From: RGIG4708 sp045538875
Lineage (GTDB): Bacteria; Bacillota; Clostridia; UMGS1810
DNA: 64,000 nt
NCBI GenBank assembly: GCA_045538875.1
Contig: JAZQEG010000013.1
Coordinates: forward strand, 33,351-97,350
Reading direction: 5' to 3'
This document shows, piece after piece, positions 16,918-25,118 of this stretch (positions within the stretch are counted from its first letter, which is position 1; each line of letters starts with the position of its first letter). Below the pieces are notes generated by a model. That model was given only the letters and a program-made list of their open reading frames with translations, did not search any database and had not been told where the DNA came from. The position numbers were made by a program, and so were the translations under genes.

Positions 16918-17009
16918 TTTTTTAAAAATTTATATCCACAATTTCAAGCTTTGCTTGAATTTATTATATAACAAATAACAAAAAATAGCAACCCCAAAAC
17001 ACTTATATA

Positions 17010-17056
17010 ACACAAAAGGGGGTGTAAAAAATCTAAACTGTTTTTTACACCCCCGT
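17010..17056 (-). terminator. terminator of the microcompartment operon after rhaB
   Basis: 14 bp stem GGGGGTGTAAAAAA with its complement at 17041-17054, 9 nt loop; on the minus strand the stem is followed by TTTTGTGTT. It lies 6 nt from the rhaB stop. Confidence 0.9.
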
Positions 17057-17061
17057 GTTTG

Positions 17062-18531
17062 TTAATTTTTTTCTATTATTGATTTAAATGTAACATATGC
17101 ATCATTCCATTTAGCAGCATCAAAAGGAGCATACTCCTTAACATCAAACGATTTTTTAATAACCTTGCGCGCCTCGGCAATGTCCTTAATTTTGCCGTTT
17201 GCAACGAGCTGTACTGCCACATTACCCACAGCAGTAGCCTCGGTAGGCCCTGCCCACACGCTTACGCCGCATGCATTTGCAGTCATCTGGCAAAGGTTTG
17301 CTGCATTTGCTCCGCCGCCGAGTATATGAATGCTGTTGTAATCCTTGCCTGTAAGCTTTTTAAGGTTGTCAAAAGCGTGTCTGTATTTAAGAGCAAGGCT
17401 TTCGTATATGCATCTTGCAATTTCGCCAATTGTCTGAGGTACATACTGGCCTGTCATTTGGCAGTATTTTTGTACCTTTTGAGGCATATTGCCCGGCTTG
17501 CCAAATTCGGCCCAGTCGGGGTCTACAAAGCATTTAAAGCCCTCTGCCGCCTCTGCCTGTGCAACAAGCTCGGGGAACGACAAATCGTGGCCCTGCTTTT
17601 TCCAACTGCGTCGGCATTCCTGAATGAGCCACAAGCCCATTATGTTTGTCAAAAATCGTATTTTTCCGCCAAAGCCACCCTCGTTGGTATAGCTTGCTTT
17701 TAAGCCCTCGGGGCATATAACAGGCTGGTCAAGTTCTGTGCCAAAAAGTGACCATGTGCCGCAGCTTATGTATACAAAATCCTTTTCCTCACTTGGTACG
17801 CTTACAATTGCCGAAGCTGTATCGTGAGAGCCAATTGCAACAACATCTGCCTCTTGTACCGAAAGCTCCTGGCAAATATCATTTGTAAGCTTGCCCACAA
17901 CAGTGCCCGGCATTACAATATCGCACAAAACATCTGTAGGAATTTCAAGCTTGTTTAAAAGCTCTGTGTCCCACTGCCTTGTGTATGGATTAATCATTTG
18001 CGAGGTGGATGCTATTGTGTACTCCGCCTTTTTTTGACCTGTTAAAAAGTAGTTTAAAAGGTCGGGAATAAAAAGCATTTTGTCGGCAAGCGAAAGTGTT
18101 TGCTTTTTGTACTTAGCCATATAATACATCTGAAAAAGTGTATTAAAATTCAATATCTGAATACCTGTGCGGTCGTACACATCCTGCTCGCTGATTTTTT
18201 CAAAAACCTCATCGGGTATATTGTCGGTTCGTGCATCACGGTAGTGCACAGGGTTTGCCAAAAGGTCGCCGTTTTGGTCAACAATGCCAAAGTCAACTCC
18301 CCATGTATCTATACCTATAGAGTCAAAGCCGCCTGCAAGGCGCGCATTTACAATAGCTTGCTTTATTTGGTTAAAAAGATAAATTATATCCCAGTAAAGT
18401 GTACCGTTTACCATTACGCCGTTGTTTTCAAAGCGATGTATTTCATTTAAAATAATTTTTCCGTTGTCGTATGTTGCAAGTATTCCTCTGCCGCTTGATG
18501 CGCCAAGGTCAATTGCCAAAACTTTTTTCAT
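17062..18531 (-). CDS. rhaB: rhamnulokinase (FGGY family)
   Basis: 489 residues, typical length. FGGY carbohydrate kinase: N-terminal phosphate loop 'AIDLGASSGRGILA', the Rha-type stretch 'GVMVNGTLYWDIIYLF', 'SIGIDTWGVDFGIVD' with catalytic Asp, 'YISCGTWSLFG', and the second ATP loop 'IHILGGGANAANL'. It makes rhamnulose-1-P, the substrate of the aldolase at 26827. It is the last gene of the microcompartment operon, 17 nt after the DeoR-type regulator. No sugar isomerase is in the window. Fuculose as an alternative substrate cannot be excluded. Confidence 0.93.
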   Translation of the reverse strand: MKKVLAIDLGASSGRGILATYDNGKIILNEIHRFENNGVMVNGTLYWDIIYLFNQIKQAIVNARLAGGFDSIGIDTWGVDFGIVDQNGDLLANPVHYRDARTDNIPDEVFEKISEQDVYDRTGIQILNFNTLFQMYYMAKYKKQTLSLADKMLFIPDLLNYFLTGQKKAEYTIASTSQMINPYTRQWDTELLNKLEIPTDVLCDIVMPGTVVGKLTNDICQELSVQEADVVAIGSHDTASAIVSVPSEEKDFVYISCGTWSLFGTELDQPVICPEGLKASYTNEGGFGGKIRFLTNIMGLWLIQECRRSWKKQGHDLSFPELVAQAEAAEGFKCFVDPDWAEFGKPGNMPQKVQKYCQMTGQYVPQTIGEIARCIYESLALKYRHAFDNLKKLTGKDYNSIHILGGGANAANLCQMTANACGVSVWAGPTEATAVGNVAVQLVANGKIKDIAEARKVIKKSFDVKEYAPFDAAKWNDAYVTFKSIIEKN

Positions 18532-18548
18532 AGTAATATCCCCTTTTG

Positions 18549-19307
18549 CTATGCTATAACTATTTCAACCTCTGCCTCGGTTAGCTTTTCCCTTAAAGGC
18601 TCATCAATTTGTGCCTCGGTAATAAAGCCGTCAATGTCTGTAAAGTTTGCAAGCTTTATAAAACCAACTCTGCCAATTTTTGAACTGTCGCACAAATAAT
18701 ATATGTTGCTGCAGTTTTGCATCATTTTCTTTTTTATGCTGCTCTCTTCGGAGTTGCTGTCAAGTATGCCTGCCTGCGCGGTTATACCCTTAGACGAAAA
18801 AAACATTTTGTTGGCAAAATAATTGTCAATGCATTGCTCTGCCATATTGCCCACAAGCGATTGGTTTTGGCTCACAACGCCGCCTATTGCAATAACCTTT
18901 ACAGTGTCGCAGCCCGAAAGCTCCGATAAAACCCTCATAGAGTTGGTTATTACTGTAAGGTTATGTATGGATTTTAATTCTTTTGCAATAAAAAATGTTG
19001 TGGTAGACGCATCAAGAAAAATTGTATCGCCCGATGATATAAACTTTACTGCAGCTTTTGCAAGATTTTTCTTTTCGTCTACATTTTTGCTTTTTCGTGT
19101 TTCAAGGCTCAACTCAAAAGCATTTTCGTCAAATTGAACTGCTCCGCCGTGAGTTCTGCGGAGCATATCCTGCTTTTCAAGTTTTTCCAAATCACGCCTT
19201 ATTGTTTCTTCGGTAACGCCAAGGTCAAGGCTAAGCTTGCTTACAAGCACCGAGCCGTCACTCTCAAGCAATTCCATTATCTTTTTTTGTCGCTCAAGGG
19301 CTAACAC
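18549..19307 (-). CDS. DeoR-family transcriptional regulator
   Basis: 252 residues, GTG start preceded by GAGGTG. N-terminal winged helix 'LVSKLSLDLGVTEETIRRDL' followed by the family's sugar-phosphate sensing domain ('GDTIFLDASTTTFFIAKEL', 'VTNSMRVLSEL', 'GGVVSQNQSLVGNMAEQ'). DeoR proteins are usually repressors released by a phosphorylated sugar; here the likely signal is rhamnulose- or fuculose-1-phosphate or a product. It lies inside the operon between pduL and rhaB, which suggests control of the two promoters at 27.7 and 32.1 kb (inference). Confidence 0.93.
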   Translation of the reverse strand: MLALERQKKIMELLESDGSVLVSKLSLDLGVTEETIRRDLEKLEKQDMLRRTHGGAVQFDENAFELSLETRKSKNVDEKKNLAKAAVKFISSGDTIFLDASTTTFFIAKELKSIHNLTVITNSMRVLSELSGCDTVKVIAIGGVVSQNQSLVGNMAEQCIDNYFANKMFFSSKGITAQAGILDSNSEESSIKKKMMQNCSNIYYLCDSSKIGRVGFIKLANFTDIDGFITEAQIDEPLREKLTEAEVEIVIA

Positions 19308-19323
19308 AAAATCACCTCGCGGC

Positions 19324-19968
19324 TTATTTTATAATTTTAACTCTCATACCGTTTTTGATGCCTACTGCGTTTGCATCGTCGGTATCTATGTGCATTTCCA
19401 CATTAAAATCGTCACGCACTCTTACCTGCACACCATAAAACAAAGTGGGCTTAACGGTATCGAGTATTTCAACATCTACATAGTCGTTGTCTTTTATGCT
19501 GTGCTTTGCGGCAAACTCTGGTGTAAGGTGTATGTGTCTGTTGGCAATAATTACACCCTGTTTAAGATACACACATCCCTTTGGGCCAACTACAACAAGC
19601 TTTTCGCTGCCTTGTATTTCACCAGATGGTCGAACCGGCGGCGAAACCTTGAGCACAAATGTATCGGTACGCGAAATTTCAACCTGCGTGTTTTTACGCA
19701 CAGGGCCAAGCACACGCACATTTTCGATGGTTTTGAGTGATGGGCCAACAAGTGTAACAACCTCCTCGGCTGCATATTCTCTGCCCATGAGTGTCTTTTT
19801 TTTGGTAAGCTCGTATCCTTTACCAAACAATGTTTCAAGGTCAGATTGCGACAAGTGAATGTGGCGCTGTGAAACACCTACTTTAATTTCACCGTTTGCC
19901 TCGCTGATTTGGGATGACATTTCACTCATAACCTTTACAATTATATCCTGAATATTAGCATCTGTCAT
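19324..19968 (-). CDS. pduL: phosphate propanoyltransferase PduL
   Basis: 214 residues from ATG 19968 (AAGGTGG 8 nt upstream; an in-frame GTG 12 nt earlier overlaps the ribosome site). Converts propionyl-CoA + phosphate to propionyl-phosphate and recycles CoA inside the microcompartment. Both zinc-binding motifs of the family are present: 'SQRHIHLSQ' and 'ANRHIHLTPEFA'. Residues 1-20 (MTDANIQDIIVKVMSEMSSQ) form an amphipathic helix of the encapsulation-peptide type, followed by a short linker. Confidence 0.95.
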   Translation of the reverse strand: MTDANIQDIIVKVMSEMSSQISEANGEIKVGVSQRHIHLSQSDLETLFGKGYELTKKKTLMGREYAAEEVVTLVGPSLKTIENVRVLGPVRKNTQVEISRTDTFVLKVSPPVRPSGEIQGSEKLVVVGPKGCVYLKQGVIIANRHIHLTPEFAAKHSIKDNDYVDVEILDTVKPTLFYGVQVRVRDDFNVEMHIDTDDANAVGIKNGMRVKIIK

Positions 19969-20002
19969 TATATGCACCACCTTAAATCAAGCTTTTGTGC
20001 TA

Positions 20003-20635
20003 TTATATATCAAAAAACTTTATAACCTCGTTATGAGGGTTTGCTATAACAGTTTGGCCATATACCTTGCCTATGGCGCTTGCACTGTCATTGCCTGCAT
20101 CAATTGCAGCTGCAACTGCCGAAACGCTGCCGCATATAACAAAGCTTACAAGGCGTCCGCCCAGCCTTTTTTCGGTATGGATAAGGCGCACATTTGCTGC
20201 TTTAAGCATACTGTCTAGGCCAGTAATTGACGCAACAAGGCCTTCAACCTCGAGTATGCCCACAGCAGCCTTGCTTTTGGGATGAGTCTCTTTTGCACCA
20301 AGCAAGGTTTTTGGGAGTTTTTTGTTGTATTTGTCCTTGTTAATGTCGAGCTTGTATGCCATTTTTTCAACACCATCCGATGGATTTGGGATGATGTGCG
20401 AAACTATAAACTTATCTATTGATTTGGCATATTGTGTTGCTGCCTCAATTGCTGCAGTTACTGATGCAACATTGCCTTCTATTTTGAGCTGCATAATAAG
20501 CGGAACAGGAAATTTGCCAAATGGTCGGTTACGGTCAAATGCAATAACCTTAACATCTGCCGCTTTTGCTGCTATATCTGCACAAGTAACTACTGCAGGA
20601 AAGCCATATACTTCCATCATACCTAATGCTTTCAT
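20003..20635 (-). CDS. BMC-T tandem-domain shell protein
   Basis: 210 residues with two BMC domains in tandem: 'MKALGMMEVYGFPAVVTCAD' begins the first and 'SKAAVGILEVEGLVASITGL' (about 122) the second. Such proteins form trimers that mimic the hexameric shell tiles and often have a gated central pore. The first domain is divergent ('VKVIAFDRNRPFGKFPVPLI') and the second is closer to BMC-H. Lies between the aldehyde dehydrogenase and pduL. Confidence 0.92.
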   Translation of the reverse strand: MKALGMMEVYGFPAVVTCADIAAKAADVKVIAFDRNRPFGKFPVPLIMQLKIEGNVASVTAAIEAATQYAKSIDKFIVSHIIPNPSDGVEKMAYKLDINKDKYNKKLPKTLLGAKETHPKSKAAVGILEVEGLVASITGLDSMLKAANVRLIHTEKRLGGRLVSFVICGSVSAVAAAIDAGNDSASAIGKVYGQTVIANPHNEVIKFFDI

Positions 20636-20668
20636 AGGGTTTGTTCAGTCCTCTCTAATAGCGTTAAA

Positions 20669-22063
20669 TTATACAATATGAAATCCTTCGGACATTACAC
20701 ATCTGCGCTGACGGGTAAATGAGCGCGCACTTGTGATGCCTTCACCTGTAGGGCCTGCAATTGTAAAGGTTGTATGGCCCTCGCCGCCTGCACCGATACC
20801 TGCATATGAAGGAGCATTTTTTACAAAAATTGTTGTTTCAACCTCTCTTGCAAATTTTGTGAGTCTGTCTACATTGAGCGAGTGAATGTGAGCCGAATGT
20901 CTGTTGCCGTGCTCTGCCTTAACAGCATAATCGATTGCCTGGTCAATATTTGCAACTCTTACAATCGGTAAAATTGGCATCATCATTTCCACCTGAACAA
21001 ACGGATGATTAAAATCTGTTTCACAAATAATAAGCCGTGGGTCTGCATCTATGCCGATTTGTTTAAGAAACAGCCCTGCATTTTTGCCAACCCATTTTTT
21101 ATTGATGCCGTACTTGCCATCTTTGTTAACAAGGCAAAATTGCATAATTTTGTCCCTCTGTTCCTTGTTAACAAGGTAAGCACCGCTTTTTGTCATATTT
21201 GCAATAAGCTCGTCGGCAATACTCGAAATTGCAAAGCACTCTTTTTCGGCAATGCAAGGCAGGTTGTTGTCAAAGCTTGCGCCCAAAACTATATCTTTTG
21301 CGGCTTTTGCAATGTTTGCTGTTTCGTCTACAATAACAGGTGGGTTGCCTGCGCCTGCGCCAATTGCCTTTTTGCCCGATGACAAAAGCATTTTTACAAC
21401 GCCTGGGCCGCCTGTTGCAACAAGCATTTTAACTATTGGCGAATTAACCATTTGGTTAGAGGTATCCATTGTAGGCTTTTTGACCGATACAACAAGATTT
21501 TCGGGGCCGCCTGCTGCAAGTATTGCTCTGTTTACAAGGTCTACTGCGTAGTTTGCAACTCTGCATGCATTTGGGTGCGGGTTAAACACTACACCGTTAC
21601 CGCCTGCAATCATACCGATTGAGTTGCAAATAACTGTTTCGGAAGGGTTTGTTGACGGAGTTATAGAGCCAATTACTCCAAAAGGAGCCATTTCAATAAG
21701 GGTAAGCCCATCATCACCTGTTTTTACTCTTGGCTCTAAATCTTCGGTACCCGGGGTTTTGTTGGCAACAAGCTGATGCTTGATAATTTTGTCCTCAACT
21801 CTGCCCATACCTGTTTCTTCTACGCCCATTTCAGCCATAATGCCGGCTTCTTCAAGTGTGAGCTTTCTGATATTTTCTATCATCTTTTCTCTCTGGGCAA
21901 CAGAGTAATCTCTGTACTGCTTGTACGCCTTATCTACTGCCTCAAGAGCTTCTGTCATAGTGTCAAATACGCCCTTTTGGCTGCCTGCTGTGCACAATTC
22001 GCCTTTATTTTCAAGTGTTTTTATAACACTTTCAACTATTTTGTTTATATACTGTTCATTCAT
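20669..22063 (-). CDS. CoA-acylating aldehyde dehydrogenase (PduP/EutE type)
   Basis: 464 residues from ATG 22063 (GAGGTG 8 nt upstream). Oxidises propionaldehyde to propionyl-CoA with NAD inside the compartment. Catalytic Cys270 sits in 'NLPCIAEKEC'; other motifs are 'GVIGSITPSTNPSETVICNS', 'VATGGPGVVKML' and 'GAGNPPVIVDE'. Residues 1-18 (MNEQYINKIVESVIKTLE) form the amphipathic N-terminal helix that directs PduP-type enzymes to the shell, followed by a linker of about 15 residues. C-terminal 'TSARSFTRQRRCVMSEGFHI' matches the family end. Confidence 0.95.
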   Translation of the reverse strand: MNEQYINKIVESVIKTLENKGELCTAGSQKGVFDTMTEALEAVDKAYKQYRDYSVAQREKMIENIRKLTLEEAGIMAEMGVEETGMGRVEDKIIKHQLVANKTPGTEDLEPRVKTGDDGLTLIEMAPFGVIGSITPSTNPSETVICNSIGMIAGGNGVVFNPHPNACRVANYAVDLVNRAILAAGGPENLVVSVKKPTMDTSNQMVNSPIVKMLVATGGPGVVKMLLSSGKKAIGAGAGNPPVIVDETANIAKAAKDIVLGASFDNNLPCIAEKECFAISSIADELIANMTKSGAYLVNKEQRDKIMQFCLVNKDGKYGINKKWVGKNAGLFLKQIGIDADPRLIICETDFNHPFVQVEMMMPILPIVRVANIDQAIDYAVKAEHGNRHSAHIHSLNVDRLTKFAREVETTIFVKNAPSYAGIGAGGEGHTTFTIAGPTGEGITSARSFTRQRRCVMSEGFHIV

Positions 22064-22083
22064 TGTCAAAGCACCTCAATCTA

Positions 22084-22632
22084 TTACAGAATAGTTTTCC
22101 ACATTTTCATATCAGGATTTGCAATTACAGAGCTGTCAAGGAACATCGATGTTTCCTTAAGGTCTGATTTTACTTTTTCTACTGCTGCGTTAACCGCCGC
22201 AACCTCTCCTGTGATTAGCAAATATGACTTGCCGCACATACCCTTTGCAATACGCATTTCAATAAGGTCAACAAGAGATGTTTTTGCGGCTACATCTGCA
22301 GCTACAATAATTGATGCTGCCGAATATGTTTCGATAACACCGAGAGCTCTTGGATTTTCAACCTCTGTTGTGCCATATATTGCTGGGAATATAGCCTCGT
22401 GCGGATTGCCCAGCACAAAGCTGTCGATAAGCTTGTCGGGGTGTTGAGCCTTGCTGTTGTCTACCGCTGCTTTTACTGCACTCAAATCGCCGCTTATCAG
22501 CACTATGTATTTACCGGGGCAAACAACCTCTGCCTCTAGTAGTTCTACCTCGGCAGTTTTTACCATTGTGTCGGCTGCCTGTATACCTGTTGCAACTGTA
22601 AGATATTCTACCATTGCTATTGCCTTGGACAT
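22084..22632 (-). CDS. BMC-T shell protein, PduT-like
   Basis: 182 residues, two BMC domains ('MSKAIAMVEYLTVATGIQAAD' and 'RALGVIETYSAASIIVAAD'). Cys38 in 'AEVVCPGKY' is at the pore loop; in PduT the cysteine at this position holds a [4Fe-4S] cluster in the trimer centre, so this protein may carry electrons across the shell together with the PduS-like protein encoded directly upstream (1 nt overlap, TAATG). Ribosome site AGGAGG lies in the last codons of that gene. Confidence 0.92.
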   Translation of the reverse strand: MSKAIAMVEYLTVATGIQAADTMVKTAEVELLEAEVVCPGKYIVLISGDLSAVKAAVDNSKAQHPDKLIDSFVLGNPHEAIFPAIYGTTEVENPRALGVIETYSAASIIVAADVAAKTSLVDLIEMRIAKGMCGKSYLLITGEVAAVNAAVEKVKSDLKETSMFLDSSVIANPDMKMWKTIL

Positions 22633-23969
22633 TAGCTCTTACCTCCTGATTTTTTTACTATAATATATGTATCTGTTACCGAAGTAACTGTTCCGTCTAT
22701 TGACGAGTGTATGTCGGCACCAAGCTTTTTGCCGCTGCTTGCCACCACCTGACCTATGCTAACTATGTCGTTAGGCTTAACAACAGGCGTACATTTGGGG
22801 CCAATATGCTGACTAAGCATAATTTTAACCTCTTTGGCAGGTATTTCGTCTTCAATAAATGTTGCACCTATGTTATATTTGGTAAGCCCAAGCCTTGCAA
22901 CAAGGCGGTGCATAGGTACCTTTTTATAATCACGGTCAGGCAAAACCCCCTTAAACTGTGGTGTTTGTGCCTTGACACCTTTTTTTCTCAGTTCATCTTT
23001 TGCCACGCCTATAAGTGTGCGGGGCGATAAATCCTGCGGACAGGCATACAATTCACAAAGGCCGCACTGCGAGCAAAAAGCAGAGTTGACCACAGCCTTT
23101 ACATCGCTGTCCATACCCTTTGATACAGCTCTCATAAACTTGTGAGGCTCTATAGGGTAGCCAAGCGCATTTCGCGAGCACAAATCTGTGCACGAACGGC
23201 ACTGGCAGCAAGCGCTCATTGCCCTTAATATACTTATGCGTGTTTTTGTTTTGCGTTTTAAAACAACGGGGTGCTCGCTTGGCAGTACCAAAATTGCGTT
23301 GCTTGTTTTGGTAACAACATCATTTGGTTTTACTATTTTGCCTGTCATTACACCGCCGCCGATATAATCATAATCCTTTACGGTTTCACCGCCGGCAAGC
23401 TTTACAACATCTTTGTACTTCATGCCGAGAGGCACCTTTACCATAACCGGATTTTTAACCTCACCTGCAACCACAATGTATTTGTGAGTAACACCTTTTG
23501 CCTGTGTTATTGCAAAATATGTGTTGAGCATTGTTTCAACATTGTATACAATAACACCTTCGGAAATTGGCAAATTGCCCGGCTTGACTATTCTGCCGGT
23601 TGTTTCGTATATAGTTACTATTTCGTCACCTGCAGGGTATATTTCCGGCAGGAGTGATATAGTTGTATTCTTAAATTCGGGTAAATAAAACTCCACTGCA
23701 TCTATTGCGTTTTTGTATTCGGGCTTAATGGCAATAACAACCTGTTTTGCATCAAGAGCCACTCTTACGCATTCGAGTGCAGTTAATATTTGATTTGCAA
23801 AATTTGCAAGGAGCTGTCTGTGTAGATTAAAAAGAGGTTCGCACTCTGCGCAGTTAAGCACAATTGTGTCTGCTCTTTTATCAAGTTTTGCATACGAAGG
23901 AAAGCCCGCACCGCCGGCACCGACTATTCCGCTGTTTTTCATAGTTGCTGACAAAACCGATAATTCCAT
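22632..23969 (-). CDS. PduS-like flavin/iron-sulfur reductase (RnfC family)
   Basis: 445 residues. N-terminal NADH/FMN-binding loop 'GIVGAGGAGFPSYAKL', SLBB-type domain ('VPLGMKYKDVVKLAGG'), then two [4Fe-4S] motifs: CxxCxxCxxxC in 'CCQCRSCTDLC' and CxxCxxCxxxxCP in 'CSQCGLCELYACP', then an RnfC-like C-terminal barrel. In B12-dependent Pdu compartments PduS reduces cobalamin; there is no cobalamin enzyme here, so it more likely re-oxidises NADH or feeds electrons to the PduT-like pore protein or the radical activase (inference). Confidence 0.92.
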   Translation of the reverse strand: MELSVLSATMKNSGIVGAGGAGFPSYAKLDKRADTIVLNCAECEPLFNLHRQLLANFANQILTALECVRVALDAKQVVIAIKPEYKNAIDAVEFYLPEFKNTTISLLPEIYPAGDEIVTIYETTGRIVKPGNLPISEGVIVYNVETMLNTYFAITQAKGVTHKYIVVAGEVKNPVMVKVPLGMKYKDVVKLAGGETVKDYDYIGGGVMTGKIVKPNDVVTKTSNAILVLPSEHPVVLKRKTKTRISILRAMSACCQCRSCTDLCSRNALGYPIEPHKFMRAVSKGMDSDVKAVVNSAFCSQCGLCELYACPQDLSPRTLIGVAKDELRKKGVKAQTPQFKGVLPDRDYKKVPMHRLVARLGLTKYNIGATFIEDEIPAKEVKIMLSQHIGPKCTPVVKPNDIVSIGQVVASSGKKLGADIHSSIDGTVTSVTDTYIIVKKSGGKS

Positions 23970-23979
23970 AACCTACTCC

Positions 23980-24246
23980 TTATTTTAATGATGAGCCATC
24001 ATCAACAATACCTACAATTGCAGCATCTACAGGCGCATCTTCATTGCCTGTGCCAATTCGGGCAGCACTGCCCATTGCTACAAGCACAACCTCGCCAATA
24101 CCTGCTCCGATATTGTCGGTTGCTACTATTCGCGATTTTGCATAGAGCATACTATCAAGAGGTTCTACTATCATAAATTTGTTGCCGATAAGTGCATCGT
24201 TTTTGCGTGTTGATACAACAGAACCAATAACTTTACCTACTATCAC
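23980..24246 (-). CDS. BMC-P vertex protein (EutN/CcmL/PduN family)
   Basis: 88 residues starting with GTG at 24246 (AAAGGA upstream). The family opening 'MIVGKVIGSVVSTRKND' and 'AIVGIVDDGS' are seen. Pentamers of this protein close the vertices of the icosahedral shell. It follows the BMC-H pair after a 98 bp gap that contains a GC-rich hairpin. Confidence 0.94.
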   Translation of the reverse strand: MIVGKVIGSVVSTRKNDALIGNKFMIVEPLDSMLYAKSRIVATDNIGAGIGEVVLVAMGSAARIGTGNEDAPVDAAIVGIVDDGSSLK

Positions 24247-24296
24247 TACAACTCATCCTTTCGGTAATAATCAATCAAAAACTTTTTTGTGTTTGC

Positions 24297-24323
24297 ACTG
24301 CGGCACATTAAATGTGCCGCAGT
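24297..24323 (-). promoter_or_regulatory. intercistronic hairpin between bmcH and eutN-like genes
   Basis: Perfect 12 bp GC-rich stem ACTGCGGCACAT / ATGTGCCGCAGT with a 3 nt loop, 21 nt after the BMC-H stop on the minus strand, followed by GCAAACACAAAAAAG rather than a T run. It could stabilise the 3' end of the BMC-H message or cause partial termination. Confidence 0.6.
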
Positions 24324-24344
24324 ATATTATAAACACAATCAAAA

Positions 24345-24764
24345 TTACTTAAGTGCAGGGAGAATTTTCTCAACATCTGCATGAGGTCTTGGGATTACAT
24401 GTACTGCAATGAGTTCACCAAGCTTACCTGCAGCTGAACCGCCAGCTTCTGTAGCAGCTTTAACAGCACCAACATCGCCTCTTACCATTACGCTTACAAG
24501 TCCTGAACCGATTTTTTCTGTTCCAACCAATTCAACATTTGCAGCTTTAAGCATTGCATCGGCAGCTTCGATTGCAGCTACCAAGCCTCTTGTTTCTACC
24601 ATACCGAGTGCTTCCTGAGCCATTTTAACTTCCTCCTTAATTATTTTGGTTTCAACTGTTGCTTCTGCTTTTGCAGCCTGTGCCTTGGGAGCAGCAGGTT
24701 TTGCAGCAGTTTTCTTTTTTGCAGGTGCTTTGGCGCCTGCCTTTTTTGTTTGTTTTTCAGCCAT
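24345..24764 (-). CDS. BMC-H shell protein with lysine/alanine-rich N-terminal extension (second start at 24623)
   Basis: 139 residues if begun at ATG 24764; a 92-residue BMC-H if begun at the internal ATG 24623. Residues 1-47 are a low-complexity extension dominated by Lys, Ala and Pro; residues 48-139 are a standard BMC domain ('MAQEALGMVETRGLVAAIEA'), 84 of 92 identical to the neighbouring gene at 24808. The internal ATG has an almost perfect ribosome site (AAGGAGGA, 8 nt upstream) coded by 'KEE' of the extension, whereas the outer ATG has only a weak AAAGG about 13 nt away. Both long and short products are plausible. Confidence 0.9.
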   Translation of the reverse strand: MAEKQTKKAGAKAPAKKKTAAKPAAPKAQAAKAEATVETKIIKEEVKMAQEALGMVETRGLVAAIEAADAMLKAANVELVGTEKIGSGLVSVMVRGDVGAVKAATEAGGSAAGKLGELIAVHVIPRPHADVEKILPALK

Positions 24765-24807
24765 AATTAAACCACAGCCTTTCTGCCTGTATAATACAGA
24801 TTATGTA

Positions 24808-25086
24808 TTAGTCAAGAACAGGCAATATTTTTTCAACATCTGCGTGTGGTCTTGGGATTACATGTACTGCAACAAGCTCACCAAGCTTACCTGCAGCTGC
24901 ACCGCCTGCTTCTGTAGCAGCTTTAACAGCGCCTACATCGCCTCTTACCATTACGCTTACAAGTCCGGAACCGATTTTTTCTGTTCCGATGAGTACAACC
25001 TCTGCTGCTTTTACCATTGCATCAGCAGCTTCAATTGCAGCTACCAAACCTCTTGTTTCTACCATACCGAGTGCTTCTTGTGCCAT
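24808..25086 (-). CDS. BMC-H hexameric shell protein
   Basis: 92 residues, the minimal canonical shell tile: 'MAQEALGMVETRGLVAAIEA', pore-region 'GSGLVSVMVRGDVGAV', C-terminus 'VIPRPHADVEKILP'. Hexamers tile the facets and the central pore admits small polar metabolites. Strong ribosome site AGGAGG 9 nt upstream. It is a tandem duplicate of the next gene (8 differences in 92 residues). Confidence 0.97.
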   Translation of the reverse strand: MAQEALGMVETRGLVAAIEAADAMVKAAEVVLIGTEKIGSGLVSVMVRGDVGAVKAATEAGGAAAGKLGELVAVHVIPRPHADVEKILPVLD

Positions 25087-25118
25087 TTTTATTTCCTCCT
25101 AAAAAATATAATACTAAT

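Noticed and set aside
16712..17009. Possible CRISPR array because of the repeated ATATCGAG boxes
   Set aside because: Repeats are only 8 bp, spacers are about 10 bp and self-complementary, and no cas genes are near.
23980..24246. Riboswitch before the vertex gene from the GC-rich hairpin
   Set aside because: Only one simple hairpin is present; no conserved aptamer pattern is recognisable.
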